From: Pseudomonas sp. 7P_10.2_Bac1
GTDB lineage: Bacteria; Pseudomonadota; Gammaproteobacteria; Pseudomonadales; Pseudomonadaceae
Reading direction: 5' to 3'
DNA length: 64,000 nucleotides
Assembly: GCF_025465935.1 (NCBI RefSeq)
Contig: NZ_JANLNV010000082.1
Location: forward strand, 233,392 to 297,391
Of the stretch, positions 60,853 through 64,000 are shown in pieces (within the stretch, counting starts at the first letter, position 1; every line of letters begins with the position of its first letter). Made by a program: the position numbers and the translations under genes. Below the pieces are notes generated by a model. It made no database searches and was not told where the DNA came from. It saw nothing but the letters and a program-made list of their open reading frames with translations.

Positions 60853-61782
60853 ATGACTATCTTGGTAATCGCAGAACACGACGGCAAAGTACTGGCTCCG
60901 GCCACTCTGAACACCGTAGCCGCCGCTGCCAAAATCGGTGGCGATATCAACGTCCTGGTTGCCGGCCACACCATTGGCGCCGTCGCTGAAGCCGCCGCGA
61001 AAATCGCTGGCGTGGCTAAAGTGCTGGTAGCCGACAACGCTGCCTACGCGCATCAACTGCCAGAAAACGTTGCTCCGCTGGTCGCCGAGTTGGGTGCTGG
61101 CTACAGCCACATCCTGGCTGCCGCGACCTCCAACGGCAAAAACATTCTGCCGCGCGTTGCTGCCCAACTGGACGTTGATCAGATCTCCGAGATCGTTTCG
61201 GTTGTCAGTGCTGACACCTTTACCCGCCCAATCTACGCCGGTAACGCCATCGCAACCGTGCAGTCGACTGCGCCAGTCAAAGTGATCACCGTGCGTGCTA
61301 CCGGTTTCGACCCGGTTGCTGCTGAAGGTGGTTCGGCTGCCGTTGAGGCCGTCAACGCAGTTCACGATGCAGGTACTTCGTCGTTCGTCAGCGAAGAACT
61401 GGCCAAATCGGACCGTCCTGAGCTGACCGCTGCCAAAGTCGTCATTTCTGGCGGTCGCGGCATGCAAAACGGTGACAACTTCAAACACCTGTACGCACTG
61501 GCCGACAAGCTGGGTGCTGCTGTAGGCGCTTCGCGTGCTGCGGTTGACGCAGGTTTTGTACCGAACGACATGCAGGTCGGCCAGACCGGCAAAATCGTTG
61601 CGCCACAGCTGTACATCGCCGTCGGTATCTCCGGTGCGATCCAGCACTTGGCCGGTATGAAAGACTCCAAAGTGATTGTTGCAATCAACAAGGACGAAGA
61701 AGCGCCGATCTTCCAGGTAGCCGATTACGGTCTGGTTGCGGACTTGTTCGAAGCAGTCCCAGAGCTGGAGAAACTGGTTTAA
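60853..61782 (+). CDS. etfA: Electron transfer flavoprotein alpha subunit
   Basis: A 309-residue subunit carrying the FAD. The C-terminal FAD domain has GGRGMQNGDNF (about 200-210), QVGQTGKIVAPQLYIAVGISGAIQHLAGM (about 239-267) and VAINKDEEAPIFQVADYG (about 276-293). It forms the heterodimer with EtfB and passes electrons to ETF-QO. The gene begins two bases after etfB. Confidence 0.97.
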   Translation: MTILVIAEHDGKVLAPATLNTVAAAAKIGGDINVLVAGHTIGAVAEAAAKIAGVAKVLVADNAAYAHQLPENVAPLVAELGAGYSHILAAATSNGKNILPRVAAQLDVDQISEIVSVVSADTFTRPIYAGNAIATVQSTAPVKVITVRATGFDPVAAEGGSAAVEAVNAVHDAGTSSFVSEELAKSDRPELTAAKVVISGGRGMQNGDNFKHLYALADKLGAAVGASRAAVDAGFVPNDMQVGQTGKIVAPQLYIAVGISGAIQHLAGMKDSKVIVAINKDEEAPIFQVADYGLVADLFEAVPELEKLV

Positions 61783-61804
61783 TCCAGTCGCTTCACTTAT
61801 AAAG

Positions 61805-61822
61805 AGCCCGGTTGTCCGGGCT
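61805..61822 (+). terminator. Hairpin after etfA, weak terminator
   Basis: AGCCCGG (61805-61811) pairs with CCGGGCT (61816-61822), but no T run follows. A T run appears only at 61878-61884 after ACCGGG. Termination efficiency is uncertain. Confidence 0.4.
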
Positions 61823-61918
61823 GTCAGGAAGGGCAGGGCACACGCTCAGCTTTCTCTTGGTAGCCTGAATGACCGGGTTTTTTTATGTGTTTGAATAATG
61901 CGGATGGAGCGTATGAAT

Positions 61919-62737
61919 ATGGATGTGCGGCAGGTAAGCAGATTGTTATTGGGCTTGGCATTGCTCCCTTTGCTGTCAGAGGCTGCGGGCAAATGCGAGC
62001 GCCTGATCGTGACCGGCAGCCCAGATGCCCCACCGTATTTGTGGCGTGATCCCGCCAATCCAACACATTTGATCGGCGCCAGTGCCGACCTGCTGCAACA
62101 GGCTGCCGACGCGCTGGGTATCAAGGTAGACGTGCTGTACGCCGGCAAGCGTTCCCAAGCTCAGGATGAAGTGCGCACTGGGCGCATGGACATGCTGCTC
62201 GACGCGCCACTGACCCTGGCCGGGTTGAACTCGCTTGATTACATCCATCCGCCCCTGGTGCGTAATGACTATCTGGTGTGGACGCGCAAGGATTCACCCT
62301 TGAGCTACGAAACCCCTGCTGATTTGCACGGGCATACCGGCGCGGTCTCGGAAAAGGCCCGCTTGACCGAATCCTTCGAGGCCTTCGCTCAGCGTCAGTT
62401 GACCCTCAAGCCTCAGACCAACCTGACCCAGGCGTTTCAAAAGCTGTTGCTGGGCCAAGTGGAGTACGTATTGGCCGGTCGTTACGCGGGCATGGCAACG
62501 GCCCAAACCCTGGGCATTGCCGATGACTTGCTGGCACATCCGCAGCCGATTGATCAGCCGGGGTTGTTTTTGGCGATCTCCCATGACTCGGCCTGCAATG
62601 ATCCCTGGTTACGCGGACAGCTCGCCAAAAAGATGACAGAATTGCCCGCCTCCGGCCTGGCCGAGGCCGCCTTGCAACGCAATCTGGAGCGGTGGAAGTC
62701 GCAACTGCAGCAACCGCCCAGCGTCCCAAAACAGTAG
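61919..62737 (+). CDS. Periplasmic solute-binding protein (family 3)
   Basis: A 272-residue protein of the bacterial family 3 binding-protein type. The signal peptide (about 1-24) ends SEAAG. The mature part has VTGSPDAPPYLWRD, GASADLLQQAADALGIKVD and GRMDMLLDAPLT, and a typical two-lobe pattern. No transporter genes are adjacent, so it may act as an independent sensor or a lone binding protein. I chose the ATG at 61919 because GGAG lies nine bases before it; ATGs at 61898 and 61913 are in frame. The ligand is unknown. Confidence 0.82.
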   Translation: MDVRQVSRLLLGLALLPLLSEAAGKCERLIVTGSPDAPPYLWRDPANPTHLIGASADLLQQAADALGIKVDVLYAGKRSQAQDEVRTGRMDMLLDAPLTLAGLNSLDYIHPPLVRNDYLVWTRKDSPLSYETPADLHGHTGAVSEKARLTESFEAFAQRQLTLKPQTNLTQAFQKLLLGQVEYVLAGRYAGMATAQTLGIADDLLAHPQPIDQPGLFLAISHDSACNDPWLRGQLAKKMTELPASGLAEAALQRNLERWKSQLQQPPSVPKQ

Positions 62738-62746
62738 GAATTTTTA

Positions 62747-63103
62747 GTGACGATTCGACCTCTTTTCGCAGCCCTGGCTGTTCTGGCTCTGGCGGGGTGT
62801 GCGAACGACCCTGCACCGAATCAACAATTACGTTTGAGTGAGCAAGCCGTGGAGCAAGCCAGGGCGGTCGGCGCGAGCGCCGATGACATGCCTGAACTCA
62901 AGCAGGCTGAAGACAAACTGGCCCAGGCCCGGGCCGACATGGTTGAAGAGTCCTACAAAGACGCACGCCTCCAGGCAGAGCAAGCTGAGCTTGATGCTCG
63001 CTTGGCCGAGGCGCGCGTTCTGACGCAAAAAAGCCAGGAACAACTGAACGTGCTCAACACCCGCATCACCCGCTTGCGCAAACAACTGGCGGAGGCCCAA
63101 TGA
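62747..63103 (+). CDS. DUF4398 lipoprotein
   Basis: A 118-residue lipoprotein starting with GTG. The lipobox is LALAGC (about 13-18). The rest is a charged helix with coiled-coil character (about 30-115). It is paired with an OmpA-family lipoprotein whose start overlaps its stop by four bases; this pair is common in pseudomonads. It probably sits at the outer membrane together with that protein. The function is unknown. Confidence 0.86.
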   Translation: MTIRPLFAALAVLALAGCANDPAPNQQLRLSEQAVEQARAVGASADDMPELKQAEDKLAQARADMVEESYKDARLQAEQAELDARLAEARVLTQKSQEQLNVLNTRITRLRKQLAEAQ

Positions 63104-63915
63104 GTTTCAAGTCCGGTGTTTTCAGCTGCGCAATGTTGTTTGGCGGCCTCAGTCTGGGCGGTTGTGCCGGGCATCACGGCAGCGATCAGGCCTTGCAGCA
63201 GGCCAACAGCGATTTTCAGGCCGTAAAGGAAGACAGCAATGTTTTGCGTATTGCGCCAAAAGACGTGATTCGCGCGGGGGAGTCGCTGGCACGTGCCGAC
63301 CGTTTGTCCAGCTACTGGGGCAGTGGCGAGGACGTGGAACACTACGCCTATCTGAGCCAGCGCTACAGCGAGATTGCCCGTGAACACACCCAGAAAGTCC
63401 TCAATGAAGAGCGTGCGGCCAAGCTCGAGCTGGAGCGTCAGCGCTTGCAACTGGCATTGCGCGAAGCCAAGTTGCTGAGTGTTCAGCAGCAAGGCAAATG
63501 GCTGGAAGAACAGATCATCAGCCTGGCAACCACTCAAACTGACCGGGGGCTGGTCATGACCCTGGGCGACGTGTTGTTTGATACCGGCGAAGCGGACCTG
63601 AAAAACTCGGCAAACCGCACGGTCCTCAAACTGGTGCAGTTTCTGCAACTCAACCCCAAGCGAATCGTGCGCATTGAGGGGTACACCGACAACACCGGCG
63701 GTACAGAAGACAACCTGACCCTGTCGCTGGCGCGGGCCCAGACCGTTGCCGATGTGCTGGTCGACCTAGGAATCGACGAAAAGCGCATCCAGGTGACGGG
63801 CTATGGCGAACAGTACCCGGTTGATGTGAACGCCACGGAGCGGGGCCGGGCGCAGAATCGCCGGGTTGAGATCGTCTTCTCTGACGAAAAAGGCCAGTTG
63901 GGCGCCGCTCGCTAA
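63100..63915 (+). CDS. OmpA-family lipoprotein
   Basis: A 271-residue lipoprotein. The signal peptide ends in LSLGGC (lipobox, about 17-22). A helical, coiled-coil middle (about 85-145) is followed by a C-terminal OmpA domain with LFDTGEADLKNSANRTV, IEGYTDNTGGTEDNLTLSLARA and GRAQNRRVEIVF (about 155-262). It would bind peptidoglycan. The ATG overlaps the DUF4398 stop. It is the last gene of this run and is followed by a REP element. Confidence 0.92.
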   Translation: MSFKSGVFSCAMLFGGLSLGGCAGHHGSDQALQQANSDFQAVKEDSNVLRIAPKDVIRAGESLARADRLSSYWGSGEDVEHYAYLSQRYSEIAREHTQKVLNEERAAKLELERQRLQLALREAKLLSVQQQGKWLEEQIISLATTQTDRGLVMTLGDVLFDTGEADLKNSANRTVLKLVQFLQLNPKRIVRIEGYTDNTGGTEDNLTLSLARAQTVADVLVDLGIDEKRIQVTGYGEQYPVDVNATERGRAQNRRVEIVFSDEKGQLGAAR

Positions 63916-63930
63916 GCTCAACACCATCTT

Positions 63931-63998
63931 GTGGGAGCGAGCTTGCCTCGCGATCTTTTCAACGATCAAAAGATCGCGGGGCAAGCTCGCTCCTACAG
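63931..63998. repeat. REP element pair
   Basis: GTGGGAGCGAGCTTGCCTCGCGATCTTTT and the inverse AAAAGATCGCGGGGCAAGCTCGCTCCTACA, with a short CAACGATC centre. It is the second most complete copy in the window and lies after the OmpA-family gene. Confidence 0.85.
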
Positions 63999-64000
63999 GT

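Overview
This window is a piece of a Pseudomonas chromosome, most likely from the P. fluorescens-type lineage. The evidence is gene order and protein identity. The left edge carries the Pseudomonas-specific block rraA-cmaX-crfX-cmpX-sigX-oprF. The centre carries comEC-exbB/exbD-lpxK-kdsB-murB-rne-rluC-sppA-maf-yceD-rpmF-plsX-fabDG-acpP-fabF-pabC-mltG-tmk-holB-tatD, and the right edge carries etfQO/etfBA. Intergenic REP elements of the GTAGGAGCGAGCTTG type, common in fluorescent pseudomonads, are scattered through it. The species cannot be fixed from this sequence alone. There is no prophage, transposase, integrase, CRISPR array or secretion system in the window.

Layout. 1-5.6 kb: end of rraA, the cell-envelope sigma factor SigX with its neighbours, the major porin OprF, pyrD, and the ribosome modulation factor rmf with a strongly folded leader. 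6-12.6 kb: rlmKL, dacB, yggL, a membrane coiled-coil protein, and a cluster of six tRNA genes (three Glu-Gly pairs in near-identical ~258-bp units). 12.6-21.5 kb is the accessory part: a LysR/SDR/tautomerase group, then a five-gene run (membrane di-iron desaturase-like enzyme, PhnD-like protein without a signal peptide, and a betaine-type ABC transporter), an AlaX editing protein and a second LysR. 21.1-27.3 kb: FadE-type acyl-CoA dehydrogenase, GST, ABC-2 exporter and DUF2062 protein. 27.4-52.2 kb: core competence, lipopolysaccharide, peptidoglycan, RNA-processing, fatty-acid and replication genes, many with overlapping starts and stops. 52.2-57.8 kb: a probable RgsA small RNA, TetR, a MoaA-like radical SAM protein, a DUF4823 lipoprotein, DUF1285, and an alcohol dehydrogenase divergent from an AraC regulator. 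57.9-64 kb: electron-transfer flavoprotein genes around a PsrA-like operator, then a periplasmic binding protein with a DUF4398/OmpA pair.

How the genes fit together. The central block links envelope construction (LpxK, KdsB, MurB, MltG, FabD/G/F, AcpP, PlsX) with RNA decay (RNase E) and ribosome genes (L32, YceD, RluC). FadE and the ETF/ETF-QO system form the beta-oxidation electron route, and the PsrA-like box suggests fatty-acid control of the latter. The best candidate for an undescribed system is the desaturase/PhnD-like/ProXWV operon at 14.9-19.4 kb. Other notable points are the absence of pilZ between holB and tatD, an SDR lacking the catalytic tyrosine, and a yceD promoter that predicts a leaderless or near-leaderless mRNA.
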